Shown here piece by piece: positions 1 to 6,620 of a stretch of DNA of 13,784 nt (its first letter is position 1; each line of letters opens with the position of its first letter). The translations under genes and the position numbers were made by a program. The notes below the pieces were generated by a model, which did not search any database, was not told the DNA's origin, and was given only the letters and a program-made list of their open reading frames with translations. Source of the stretch: Spirochaetaceae bacterium (lineage in GTDB: Bacteria > Spirochaetota > Spirochaetia > UBA9216); NCBI GenBank assembly GCA_028527945.1, contig JAQQAK010000138.1:1-13784 (forward strand). Direction: 5' to 3'.

Positions 1-5
1 AGAAC

Positions 6-21
6 GGTAAAGTATTTTACC
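6..21. repeat. Short perfect inverted repeat at the recombinase 3' end
   Basis: Positions 6-11 (GGTAAA) are the exact reverse complement of 16-21 (TTTACC), with a 4-base spacer GTAT. The repeat overlaps the stop codon of the minus-strand recombinase (17-19). It could be the stem of a terminator for that gene, but the window ends before any T-run could be seen. It could also be chance, or the core of a recombination site. The stem itself is plain; its function is open. Confidence 0.3.
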
Positions 22-871
22 AACGATCAATTGGACTGCGAATATTTCTTAGGCTTGTTTGTGTTACATGTGTATAAATTTCTGTAGTTTTTATATTTTT
101 GTGTCCAAGCAATTCTTGAATATATTTCAAATCTACCCCATCTTCAAGCAAATGAGTAGCAAAAGCATGTCTTAATGAATGGATACTAACATTCTTGGAA
201 AGATTTATACGGTGGCAGGCTGTTTCAAATACTAATTGAGCGGTTCTTATACTAAGGTGTGAATGCTCCTTCGCTCCAGGAAAAAGCCAATTTTCAAGAT
301 AATATCTATTTTTATATTTATCAAAAACTTTAATACATGCGTCAGAAAACATTATATATCTATCCTTTTTGCCCTTTGAATTTCTTATATGAATCATATG
401 TCGATCAAAATCCAAATCATTTAATCTTAGGCTGACTGCTTCACTTACTCTAAGGCCGCTACTATAAATCATCATTAAGAGAAATTCATGTTTAAGATTA
501 AGAGTTCCCTGATTTATAATACATCTTACCTCTTCTTTTGACAGAATATCAGGATATTTTCTTTCTTTTTTCGGTAAAGGAACCGTAATAGCCGGATTAA
601 GAACCTTTCTGTCAAAACCATGATTGTAATAACACTTTAACGCACTAACCAATTGAACAAGATAGGCTCTTGAACACCCTGTTATTTCTTTTACCTTTTC
701 CATATAAAGCGTAATATCTTCTGTACGGACTTCATCAGGACGCAAACCTGTACGAGTAAAGAAATATGTAACCTGATTTTTATATGCAGTTATTGTATTA
801 CTACTATAATCCCTCATTCTAAGATATTTTTCCATTCTCACTATTGGTCTTATCCTATTTTGTCCATTCAT
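17..871 (-). CDS. Tyrosine recombinase / phage-type integrase
   Basis: Cuts and rejoins DNA through a tyrosine nucleophile. The 284-residue protein has the two-domain layout of the family: an N-terminal SAM-like core-binding domain (about residues 8-95) and a C-terminal catalytic domain (about 105-280). All expected catalytic residues are visible: R141 in SSGLRVSE, a lysine in the beta-hairpin SKGKKD (K166 or K168), H231 and R234 in HSLRHAFATH, H257 in LLGHKNIKTT, and nucleophile Y266 in IYTHV. It lacks the extra helix-bearing insert of integron integrases. The length suits XerC/XerD-like or solitary mobile-element recombinases. The ATG at 869-871 has only a weak AGAAG upstream; residue M13 (833-835) is an alternative start. 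It diverges from the flavodoxin gene and looks more A+T-rich than the operon to its right, which suggests acquired DNA. A role in chromosome-dimer resolution cannot be excluded. Confidence 0.88.
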   Translation of the reverse strand: MNGQNRIRPIVRMEKYLRMRDYSSNTITAYKNQVTYFFTRTGLRPDEVRTEDITLYMEKVKEITGCSRAYLVQLVSALKCYYNHGFDRKVLNPAITVPLPKKERKYPDILSKEEVRCIINQGTLNLKHEFLLMMIYSSGLRVSEAVSLRLNDLDFDRHMIHIRNSKGKKDRYIMFSDACIKVFDKYKNRYYLENWLFPGAKEHSHLSIRTAQLVFETACHRINLSKNVSIHSLRHAFATHLLEDGVDLKYIQELLGHKNIKTTEIYTHVTQTSLRNIRSPIDRW

Positions 872-994
872 ATTTAATACTTCTAAAATATTTTTTTAAC
901 ACTAATTCAATAAATTACACCGCCGCAAACTCAAAAAAGCTCTTTCCTCAATTCCTCCTATACAAATACAAAAGGCTACACTACAATCTCTTTC

Positions 995-1432
995 ATGAAA
1001 ATGATAATTTTATGTCCCAAAAGCAGCGGAAATACCTATACGGTCGTGAAAAATGTTTCAGAAAGACTAAAAATTGAACAAGAGGTTATCAATCCTGAAT
1101 CTCGAATAGACATAAGCAAATACGACGTGCTCATCCTGTCTTCAGGAGTTTATATGGATCAAGTTCATAAAAGTATCAGAAACTGGGTAAGCAACCTTCC
1201 AGAGGCTGATAATCCTCAAAGCCCTCGTTTTTATCTTTTTATGACTTGGCTTGGCAGGGGAAAATCAAATGTGACAGCCTTTAATGATCTGAAAAATCAG
1301 CTTGGTAAAAAAGGCTATACTATGGATGAGAATTATACTGATTGTTTTGGAAAAAGCTTTGGAGTAATAAGAAGAGAACATCCCAATGAAACGGACTTTG
1401 AAAAAATTATGAACTGGATAGAGAATATATAG
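995..1432 (+). CDS. Small flavodoxin-like protein
   Basis: Predicted FMN-binding electron-transfer or oxidoreductase protein of 145 residues, cytoplasmic with no signal peptide. Strand 1 (MKMIILCP) runs into a flavodoxin phosphate-binding loop KSSGNT (residues 9-14), which holds the FMN phosphate in this family. The next strand, YDVLILSSGVYMDQ, and the later MTWLGRG segment fit the flavin-contacting loops of the fold. The length is normal for a short-chain flavodoxin. The start is uncertain: ATG at 995 and ATG at 1001 are both in frame, and neither has a clear Shine-Dalgarno sequence in the preceding 15 bases. No convincing terminator follows. The gene lies between the divergent recombinase and the regulated envelope operon and shows no link to either. 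Its redox partner cannot be told from the sequence. Confidence 0.75.
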   Translation: MKMIILCPKSSGNTYTVVKNVSERLKIEQEVINPESRIDISKYDVLILSSGVYMDQVHKSIRNWVSNLPEADNPQSPRFYLFMTWLGRGKSNVTAFNDLKNQLGKKGYTMDENYTDCFGKSFGVIRREHPNETDFEKIMNWIENI

Positions 1433-1540
1433 TAGGGCTCCTCTGACTAATACTTGCTATCAGATTAACTTTATCAATAATAGAAAATCCATCTTATATA
1501 AATAATTCCTTATAAAAACCTAAATTCCTATTATTTTCTC

Positions 1541-1569
1541 TTGATTTCTCATTTTTATAAGGATATAGT
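1541..1569 (+). promoter_or_regulatory. Sigma-70-type promoter of the envelope operon
   Basis: TTGATT (1541-1546) and TATAGT (1564-1569) are separated by exactly 17 bases, a near-consensus -35/-10 pair. The first gene begins at 1627, giving a leader of about 50 bases. The 34-bp palindrome starts inside the -10 box and covers the expected transcription start, so a protein bound there should block initiation. Assigned by reading only; no start site is known. Confidence 0.65.
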
Positions 1570-1601
1570 TATATTGTACTAAAGCTTTAGTACAATATAA
1601 C
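1568..1601. promoter_or_regulatory. 34-bp perfect palindromic operator, probable GntR/YtrA site
   Basis: The 17 bases 1568-1584 are the exact reverse complement of 1585-1601, with no spacer. The centre reads TGTACTAAAGCTTTAGTACA, which fits the GT...AC dyads bound by GntR-family regulators. It overlaps the -10 box of the promoter at 1541-1569 and lies 26 bases upstream of a YtrA-type regulator gene. The simplest reading is autorepression of the whole operon by that regulator. In RNA the same sequence would form a 5' hairpin, so an added role in mRNA stability is possible. Confidence 0.75.
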
Positions 1602-1626
1602 AACTCCATTTTGTAGGAGAAATATT

Positions 1627-2037
1627 TTGGCAGAAACTACGTTGAAAAAAATAGAGTTCAGCCTTGATCCAAAGAGCGGAGTACCCTTCTACAAACAGAT
1701 AATACTACAGGTAGAAATGGCTATAGCAGACGGCCGTATTTTAACGGGAGAGCAGCTTCCAACAGTACGCAGTCTGGCCGTTGATCTGAGTATTAATCCA
1801 AATACGGTTGCAAGGGCATACAACGAGCTTGAAATTCGAGGCATTGTTAACACTCAGCAGGGAACAGGAACCTTTATAAGCGGAAAAAAGACGAAATTAG
1901 ACGAAATTGAGCGAGAAAGGGTTCTCGCTGGAATCACTCAGTCTTTTATCATAAAAGCTGGCTCATACGGCTTTTCTATAGCAGAGCTTATTGAATACCT
2001 GAAAGGAATAGAGGCTCATATGGAGGAAAAGAAATGA
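1627..2037 (+). CDS. GntR-family transcriptional regulator, YtrA subfamily
   Basis: DNA-binding repressor, 136 residues. The N-terminal winged helix-turn-helix (about 15-85) carries the GntR signature: GEQLPTVRSLAVDL (41-54), recognition helix NPNTVARAYNELE (57-69) and wing QGTGTFI (78-84). Only about 50 helical residues follow, with no large ligand-binding domain. That is the YtrA arrangement, a group that usually controls ABC-transporter operons and often answers envelope stress. The start is TTG at 1627, chosen because AGGAG (1615-1619) lies 7 bases upstream and the first in-frame ATG would remove part of the DNA-binding domain. Its stop overlaps the slipin start (ATGA, 2034-2037), so the two are translationally coupled. 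The palindrome just upstream is the likely target. The inducer is unknown. Confidence 0.9.
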   Translation: MAETTLKKIEFSLDPKSGVPFYKQIILQVEMAIADGRILTGEQLPTVRSLAVDLSINPNTVARAYNELEIRGIVNTQQGTGTFISGKKTKLDEIERERVLAGITQSFIIKAGSYGFSIAELIEYLKGIEAHMEEKK

Positions 2038-3116
2038 ATCTGTTTAAAGAAAAATACGATAGAATCAAAAACATAAAAACACCCAGACTACAGAAAGACT
2101 TCAGCTACAGTGCGGTATCCCTACTCGTATTGGGAATCTTTGCAGCAGCCGGTTTTGTAATCCAGAAGAGATTATTCCTGGCCGGAGATATCGAAATAAT
2201 TGTAAACCTGACAGCATGGCTGCTCTGCGGAGGTGTTCTTCTTGCACTACTGCCACTATGGATATTTTCAATTGCAATTATATGTGCAATATGGCTCTAC
2301 ATGCTGTCATTCTTCAGCCTTGATTACTGGCCGCTTGCCGTAGCCGGTTCTATTGGAATTCTCGTATCAGCTGCAGTAGAACTTGTTTACCAGTGGGATA
2401 AAGTTGTAATTCTCAGGGCTGGAAAATTCAAAAAGGTTCACGGCCCCGGCATCTTCATCCTCTTTCCTCTCATCGATAGAACTGCAGCCTTTATAGACAC
2501 CAGAATACGAGCCACCGACTTCAGTGCCGAAAAAACCCTTACAGTAGATACCGTTCCGGTTCACGTTGACGCCCTTTGCTTCTGGATGATCTGGGATGCT
2601 AAAAAGGCTGTTCTTGAAGTAGAAAATTACATGGAAGCTGTAGCTCTATCGGCACAGACTGCATTACGAGATTCAATAGGAAAACATGATCTCGCATCTC
2701 TTCTATCCGAACGAGAAGAACTAGGCCGACAGATCCAGCAGACTCTGGACAAAAAGACAAACCCATGGGGAGTATCAATTCTTTCAGTTGAGATAACCGA
2801 TATTATTATCCCTAAAGAGCTTGAAGACGCAATGAGCAAGCAGGCTCAGGCCGAACGTGAAAAACGCTCAAGGGTAATCCTTAGCAACGCGGAGATTGAG
2901 ATTGCTGAAAAATTTGAGGCAGCCTCTGAAAAATATAGAAACAATCCAACAGCCTTTCAACTGCGCGCAATGAATATGGTGTATGAAGGACTCAGACATA
3001 ATAACTCAATGATGCTTATGCCATCTTCAGCGCTCGATAGTATGAACCTCGGATCAATTCTCGGAACAGCCGCCTTTACAGAGGCACAAAAGGAGAAACA
3101 AAATGATAAAGATTGA
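2034..3116 (+). CDS. Membrane-anchored SPFH/Band 7 (slipin-like) protein
   Basis: Stomatin/slipin-type scaffold, 360 residues. Proteins of this family oligomerise on membranes and organise or stabilise membrane complexes. The N-terminal third is very hydrophobic, with segments at about 26-43, 56-94 (room for two helices) and 99-118. The SPFH domain starts at WDKVVILRAGKFKKVHGPGI (121-140) and runs to about 265. A charged, probably coiled-coil stretch follows (265-300, AMSKQAQAEREKRSR), then a tail with small and Met-rich residues. Three or four N-terminal helices are more than the single hairpin usual in slipins. Bacterial slipins are commonly paired with NfeD proteins, but none is present here. 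ATG 2034 has GGAGG at 2022-2026. The gene overlaps its upstream neighbour by 4 bases and the ATPase gene by 14, so it is built into this operon. A scaffold for the transporter is inferred. Confidence 0.85.
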   Translation: MNLFKEKYDRIKNIKTPRLQKDFSYSAVSLLVLGIFAAAGFVIQKRLFLAGDIEIIVNLTAWLLCGGVLLALLPLWIFSIAIICAIWLYMLSFFSLDYWPLAVAGSIGILVSAAVELVYQWDKVVILRAGKFKKVHGPGIFILFPLIDRTAAFIDTRIRATDFSAEKTLTVDTVPVHVDALCFWMIWDAKKAVLEVENYMEAVALSAQTALRDSIGKHDLASLLSEREELGRQIQQTLDKKTNPWGVSILSVEITDIIIPKELEDAMSKQAQAEREKRSRVILSNAEIEIAEKFEAASEKYRNNPTAFQLRAMNMVYEGLRHNNSMMLMPSSALDSMNLGSILGTAAFTEAQKEKQNDKD

Positions 3117-3783
3117 CAAGGTTATTAAAAATTATCAGAACGGAGAGACTGAGGTTAAGGCCCTCCGGGGTGTTAGCCTTGAAATCCAGAAGGGAGAGTT
3201 CACCTCAATTGCCGGCCCTTCCGGCTCAGGAAAAACAACTTTACTCAACTTGATTGGCTGCATAGACAAACTTGATCTGGGAGAGATAAGTATCAAGGGA
3301 GAAAAGGTTTCTTCCATGAACAAGAAAGAAAAAACAAGTTTCAGGCGCCAAAATCTAGGCTTTATATTTCAGACTTACAACCTGATCCCTGTACTATCCG
3401 CCTACGAAAACGTAGCCTTTGTGCTATCGCTTCTGGATGTAAGCGAGAAGGATGTTCATACAAGGACAATGAATGTCTTAAAAGAAGTAGGTCTTGAAGG
3501 AATGGAAGATCGAAAACCAGCAAAGCTGTCCGGTGGCCAGCAGCAGAGAGTGGCTATTGCCAGAGCACTTGTAAAAGATCCGGAAATTGTCCTTGCAGAC
3601 GAACCTACAGCAAACCTTGATTCTACAACAGGAGAGGACATTCTAAAGTTGATGAAAAGCATGAATGAAAAGCTTGGAACAACCTTTATATTTTCAACCC
3701 ATGATCCAATGGTAATGGACTACGCCGGAAGAATTGTTCTTCTACATGACGGATTAATAAAAAGCGACAAAAACAGGAGATAG
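3103..3783 (+). CDS. ABC transporter ATPase, LolD/MacB type
   Basis: Nucleotide-binding subunit that powers the FtsX-like permeases encoded next to it, acting on the cytoplasmic face of the inner membrane. The 226-residue length is typical. All motifs are intact: Walker A GPSGSGKTT (38-46), Q-loop Q90, signature LSGGQ (142-146), Walker B IVLADE (162-167) with catalytic E167, D-loop NLDS (171-174) and switch H200 in STHD. The segment GFIFQTYNLIP (86-96) is characteristic of the LolD/MacB/FtsE group. The start ATG 3103 has AGGAG at 3091-3095 and lies inside the end of the slipin gene. Its stop is 3 bases before permease A1. The MacB-like fold class uses mechanotransmission rather than a classical import channel. 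Whether the substrate is lipoprotein, lipid or drug cannot be told from this subunit. Confidence 0.93.
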   Translation: MIKIDKVIKNYQNGETEVKALRGVSLEIQKGEFTSIAGPSGSGKTTLLNLIGCIDKLDLGEISIKGEKVSSMNKKEKTSFRRQNLGFIFQTYNLIPVLSAYENVAFVLSLLDVSEKDVHTRTMNVLKEVGLEGMEDRKPAKLSGGQQQRVAIARALVKDPEIVLADEPTANLDSTTGEDILKLMKSMNEKLGTTFIFSTHDPMVMDYAGRIVLLHDGLIKSDKNRR

Positions 3784-3786
3784 GCC

Positions 3787-5031
3787 ATGAAATTCCTTAT
3801 TTCACTTGCCTTTAAAAACCTGACAAGATACCGTAGGCGAACGCTAATAACCGCCGGCGCAATTGCAATTGGAATAATGATGTTTATAATGGTTGATTCA
3901 ATGCTGCGAGGCGCGGAATATGAATCAGTTCGTAACCTAAAATGGTACGAGACAGCCTCGGCGCGAATATATAATAGTGAATACTGGGAAAAACGCTACC
4001 AGATGCCTCTTGATATAAATATTCCAGACTATAAAGAAAAAGTACAGAAACTTGAAAAAAATGGCTACAAAGTCACTCCGCGGATTTCTTTCTCAGGAGA
4101 GCTCATTCTAAATGTTATTGACTTTGGAGAAGACGGCTCAATGTCCATTAAAGTAACAGCAATAGATCCACAAAAAGATTCTGATGTCTTCCATTTTAAT
4201 GACACCCTTGTCGAAGGACGATTTCTTAAGCCGGGAGAGGACGGAATACTGATAGGTTCATGGTTAGCTGAAGACATAGGAGCAAAAATCGGAGCATGGG
4301 TAACAATTGTTACACGCGGAAACGGTGGCTTTTATCAATCAATGGATCTTGAAATCGTAGGAATACTAAACTGCCCAAATCCCATCGTAAACAGAAATCT
4401 TCTTATGATGCCTATATCCACAGCATCAGATTATCTTGAAATGGAAGGTGCAGCAACAGAGATTAATATAAAACTTACGGACAATGCTAACGTGAAAGCA
4501 GAAACCGCAGTGATTAAATCATTAATCGGAAACAACAATCTTTCTGTATACAGTTGGGAAGATCTTGCCTTTGATTTCCTTGCCGTTTTAGAAGCCGATC
4601 GCGGAGGCTCAAATATGATACTAATCCTTATCTTCATAATTGCAGCCGTTGGAATATCGAACACAATGCTAATGGCAATATTTGAAAGGACGCGAGAACT
4701 TGGAATGATGCGTACGCTTGGAATGTCTGACTCTGCAATCCGCCTTACATTCATGTTTGAGGCAATGGGCATAGGCATCATTGGCTCAATTATGGGAGTA
4801 ATCCTCGGAATCTGCATAAACTTTTATGTTGTAAATGTCGGTTTTGATTTCGGTTTTATGCTGAGAGATATAGACATAGGCTATCGAATTCAAAGCGTTA
4901 TGCGCGGAGCCTGGAACTTTGACACTGCTGTAATAGCATTCTTTGCCGGAATAATTATAACAACAATAGTAGCCCTGCTTCCCACAAGACGGGCGCTCAG
5001 AATGGATATTCCATCCTGTCTTAGATCATAA
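3787..5031 (+). CDS. FtsX-like ABC permease A1 (LolC/E-MacB superfamily)
   Basis: Inner-membrane permease, 414 residues, with type VII ABC topology. TM1 is at about 20-40. A large periplasmic domain (about 41-272) follows, then TM2 (276-298), TM3 (322-349) and TM4 (381-399). The conserved cytoplasmic coupling segment IFERTRELGMMRTLGMS (298-314) fits the ATPase contact of this family. The C-terminus (RRALRMDIPSCLRS) lacks the usual P-x-EALR ending found in permease B. AGGAG at 3775-3779 lies 7 bases before the ATG, and only 3 bases separate it from the ATPase stop. A near-twin (A2) is encoded at 5263-6507. It probably pairs with permease B, or with A2, around the ATPase. An AGGAGG sequence abuts its stop codon (5031-5036) without an ATG at proper distance. 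Confidence 0.9.
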   Translation: MKFLISLAFKNLTRYRRRTLITAGAIAIGIMMFIMVDSMLRGAEYESVRNLKWYETASARIYNSEYWEKRYQMPLDINIPDYKEKVQKLEKNGYKVTPRISFSGELILNVIDFGEDGSMSIKVTAIDPQKDSDVFHFNDTLVEGRFLKPGEDGILIGSWLAEDIGAKIGAWVTIVTRGNGGFYQSMDLEIVGILNCPNPIVNRNLLMMPISTASDYLEMEGAATEINIKLTDNANVKAETAVIKSLIGNNNLSVYSWEDLAFDFLAVLEADRGGSNMILILIFIIAAVGISNTMLMAIFERTRELGMMRTLGMSDSAIRLTFMFEAMGIGIIGSIMGVILGICINFYVVNVGFDFGFMLRDIDIGYRIQSVMRGAWNFDTAVIAFFAGIIITTIVALLPTRRALRMDIPSCLRS

Positions 5032-5038
5032 GGAGGCT

Positions 5039-5128
5039 ATTAAAAATTAACATTCTTGTTAATTTTTAATTTGAAGTTTGAAAGAAAACTTTCAAACTTT
5101 GTCAAAATCCCTGCACTCGATGGAGGGA
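5039..5128 (+). other. Three-hairpin spacer, copy 1
   Basis: The spacer between permease A1 and the permease B relic can fold into three successive hairpins. Hairpin 1 has a perfect 13-bp stem, 5039-5051 with 5058-5070, and a 6-base loop. Hairpin 2 has a perfect 11-bp stem, 5074-5084 with 5089-5099, and loop AAAA. Hairpin 3 pairs TCCCT (5108-5112) with AGGGA (5124-5128) and ends 2 bases before the AGGAGG at 5131-5136. None is followed by a free T-run, so they do not look like terminators. The same three are found in the second copy of the spacer. Confidence 0.75.
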
Positions 5129-5143
5129 ATAGGAGGCCAATAC

Positions 5144-5266
5144 ATGTGTTTTAAAATTGCAAAGACTGTGTTTAAAAATATTTCACAAAATATGAGAAGC
5201 TCAATTCTCCCCGTAACTACTATAACTGTTACGGTAATGCTTATTAAAAAAGGAGGGAGGCCATGA
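5144..5266 (+). pseudogene. Truncated relic of permease B, 40-residue ORF
   Basis: The first 33 or so residues align with the start of the intact permease B at 6621: MCFKIAKTVFKNIS against MSFRIAKTAFKNIS, then NMRSSIL against NMRRSIL. Homology ends near 5244, at the junction of the tandem duplication; the rest of the gene is missing. The ORF keeps a full ribosome site (AGGAGG, 5131-5136) and an ATG at 5144. It stays open for 40 codons and stops with a TGA that overlaps the ATG of permease A2 (ATGA, 5263-5266). It could therefore still be translated, both feeding ribosomes to A2 and yielding a small peptide with most of the first membrane helix. As a permease it is dead. Starts upstream of 5144 fall within the hairpins and are not credible. 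Confidence 0.8.
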
Positions 5267-6507
5267 AATTCCTTATTTCACTTGCCTTTAAAAACCTGAC
5301 AAGATACCGACGGCGTACACTCATTACCGCAGGCGCGATTGCCGTCGGAATAATGATGTTTATAATGATCGACTCAATGCTGCGAGGCGCAGAGTATGAA
5401 TCGGTTAGAAACCTTAAATGGTATGAGACCGCCTCGGCGCGGATATACAACAGTGAATACTGGGAAAACCGCCATCAGATGCCACTTGATATAAATATTA
5501 CAGACTATAAAGAAAAAGTTCAGAAGCTTGAAGAGAAAGGTTATACAGCAGCGCCACGAATATCTTTCTCAGGAGAACTCATTCTAAATGTTATTGACTT
5601 TGGAGAAGACGGCTCAATGCCTATAGAGGTGACAGCAATAGATCCTCAGAGAGATTTTGAAGTCTTCCATTTTAAAGACACCCTTGTCGAAGGAAGATTT
5701 CTACAGCCGGGAGAAGACGGAATACTGCTAGGCTCATGGTTTGCAGAAGACATAGGAGCAAAAGTCGGGGCTTGGGTAACAGTTGTTACACGTGGAAACG
5801 GAGGCTTTTATCAATCGATGGATCTCGAGATAGTTGGAATACTAAACTGTCCTAACCCTAACGTAAACAGAAGTCTTCTTATGATGCCCATATCTACAGC
5901 GTCAGATTATCTTGAAATGGAAGGTGCAGCAACAGAGATTAATATCAGACTTGCGGACAATGCTAACGTTAAAGCAGAAACCGCAAAGATAAAATCAATA
6001 ACCGGAAATAACAGTCTTTCTGTATACAGCTGGGAAGATCTTGCCTTTGATTTTCTTGCCATTGCAGAGGCAAAGCGCGGTGGCTCAAGTATGATATTAG
6101 TACTTATCTTTATAATTGCTGCTGTTGGAATATCAAACACAATGCTGATGGCAATATTTGAAAGAACACGAGAACTTGGAATGATGCGGGCCCTTGGGAT
6201 GTCAGACTCCTCAATCCGCCTTACATTTATGTTTGAAGCAATGGGTATAGGCCTTATCGGCTCAATTATGGGTGTAACTCTTGGAATCTGTATAAACTTT
6301 TATGTTGTAAACGTTGGTTTTGATTTCGGTTTTATGCTGAGAGATATAGACATAGGCTATCGAATTCAAAGCGTCATGCGTGGAGTATGGAACTTTGACA
6401 CAACGGCAATAGCATTTCTTGCCGGAATAATTATAACCACGATAGTAGCCCTGCTACCCACCAGACGAGCACTCAGAATGGATATTCCATCCTGTCTTAG
6501 ATCATAA
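5263..6507 (+). CDS. FtsX-like ABC permease A2, paralogue of A1
   Basis: Same length (414 residues), topology and C-terminus as A1. Aligned by hand without gaps it differs at about 42 positions, roughly 90% identity. The first 27 residues and most of the membrane and coupling segments are unchanged. Changes cluster in the periplasmic domain (for example residues 69-100, 119-135, 242-277), with several charge changes such as KN to EK at 91-92 and D to K at 271. Both copies are free of stops and frameshifts, and many DNA differences are silent, so both appear to be under selection. AGGAG at 5251-5255 lies 7 bases before the ATG, which overlaps the relic ORF stop. It may replace A1 in the transporter or form a mixed assembly with A1 and B. 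Confidence 0.9.
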   Translation: MKFLISLAFKNLTRYRRRTLITAGAIAVGIMMFIMIDSMLRGAEYESVRNLKWYETASARIYNSEYWENRHQMPLDINITDYKEKVQKLEEKGYTAAPRISFSGELILNVIDFGEDGSMPIEVTAIDPQRDFEVFHFKDTLVEGRFLQPGEDGILLGSWFAEDIGAKVGAWVTVVTRGNGGFYQSMDLEIVGILNCPNPNVNRSLLMMPISTASDYLEMEGAATEINIRLADNANVKAETAKIKSITGNNSLSVYSWEDLAFDFLAIAEAKRGGSSMILVLIFIIAAVGISNTMLMAIFERTRELGMMRALGMSDSSIRLTFMFEAMGIGLIGSIMGVTLGICINFYVVNVGFDFGFMLRDIDIGYRIQSVMRGVWNFDTTAIAFLAGIIITTIVALLPTRRALRMDIPSCLRS

Positions 6508-6515
6508 GGGAGCCT

Positions 6516-6604
6516 ATTAAAAATTGACTTCCATGTTAATTTTTAATTTGAAGTTTGAAAGAAGACTTTCAAACTCCGTCAATTTCCCCGTCCTCTGTGA
6601 CGGG
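6516..6604 (+). other. Three-hairpin spacer, copy 2
   Basis: Counterpart of 5039-5128. Hairpin 1 pairs 6516-6528 with 6535-6547 (13 pairs, one now G-U at 6526/6537) around a changed loop TTCCAT. Hairpin 2 pairs 6552-6561 with 6566-6575 around AAGA. Hairpin 3 has new stem sequence, CCCGTC (6587-6592) with GACGGG (6599-6604), yet stays a perfect 6-bp stem ending 4 bases before the AGGAGG (6609-6614) of permease B. Structure is kept while bases change. Confidence 0.75.
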
Positions 6605-6620
6605 CATTAGGAGGCAATAC

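Larger units (their letters stand above)
3775..5244 (+). repeat. Tandem duplication, copy 1
   Basis: Homologous to 5251-6722, with a period of 1476 bases between the two permease A start codons. The copy begins at the AGGAG ribosome site before permease A1 and runs through that gene, the 112-base spacer and roughly the first 33 codons of a permease B copy, where similarity stops. A sampled 60-base stretch (3961-4020 against 5437-5496) shows 7 differences, mostly at third codon positions. The divergence shows that the event is not recent. Confidence 0.85.

Noticed and set aside
872..994. Integron-type attI site beside the recombinase
   Set aside because: The recombinase lacks the integron-integrase insert, and no attC-like paired GTT/AAC sites or cassette array can be seen.
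844..1077. 77-codon plus-strand frame between recombinase and flavodoxin
   Set aside because: It overlaps the start of the better supported flavodoxin gene in another frame, has no ribosome site, and its composition looks like translated A+T-rich spacer.
1442..1464. Possible terminator after the flavodoxin gene (TCTGA/TCAGA)
   Set aside because: Only 5 pairs with a 13-base loop and no following T-run.
4431..4817. 128-codon antisense frame in permease A1
   Set aside because: Mirror of a conserved permease reading frame; no ribosome site or recognisable domain. The similar shorter frame opposite A2 (5907-6140) is the same shadow.
5039..5099. Spacer hairpins as intrinsic terminators
   Set aside because: The T-runs are inside the stems and no free T-run follows. 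Essential partner genes lie downstream in the same operon.
6555..6620. Upstream extension of permease B
   Set aside because: This stretch is the hairpin spacer, and AGGAGG plus ATG at 6621 set the start. The matching extension of the relic (5078-5143) is rejected for the same reason.
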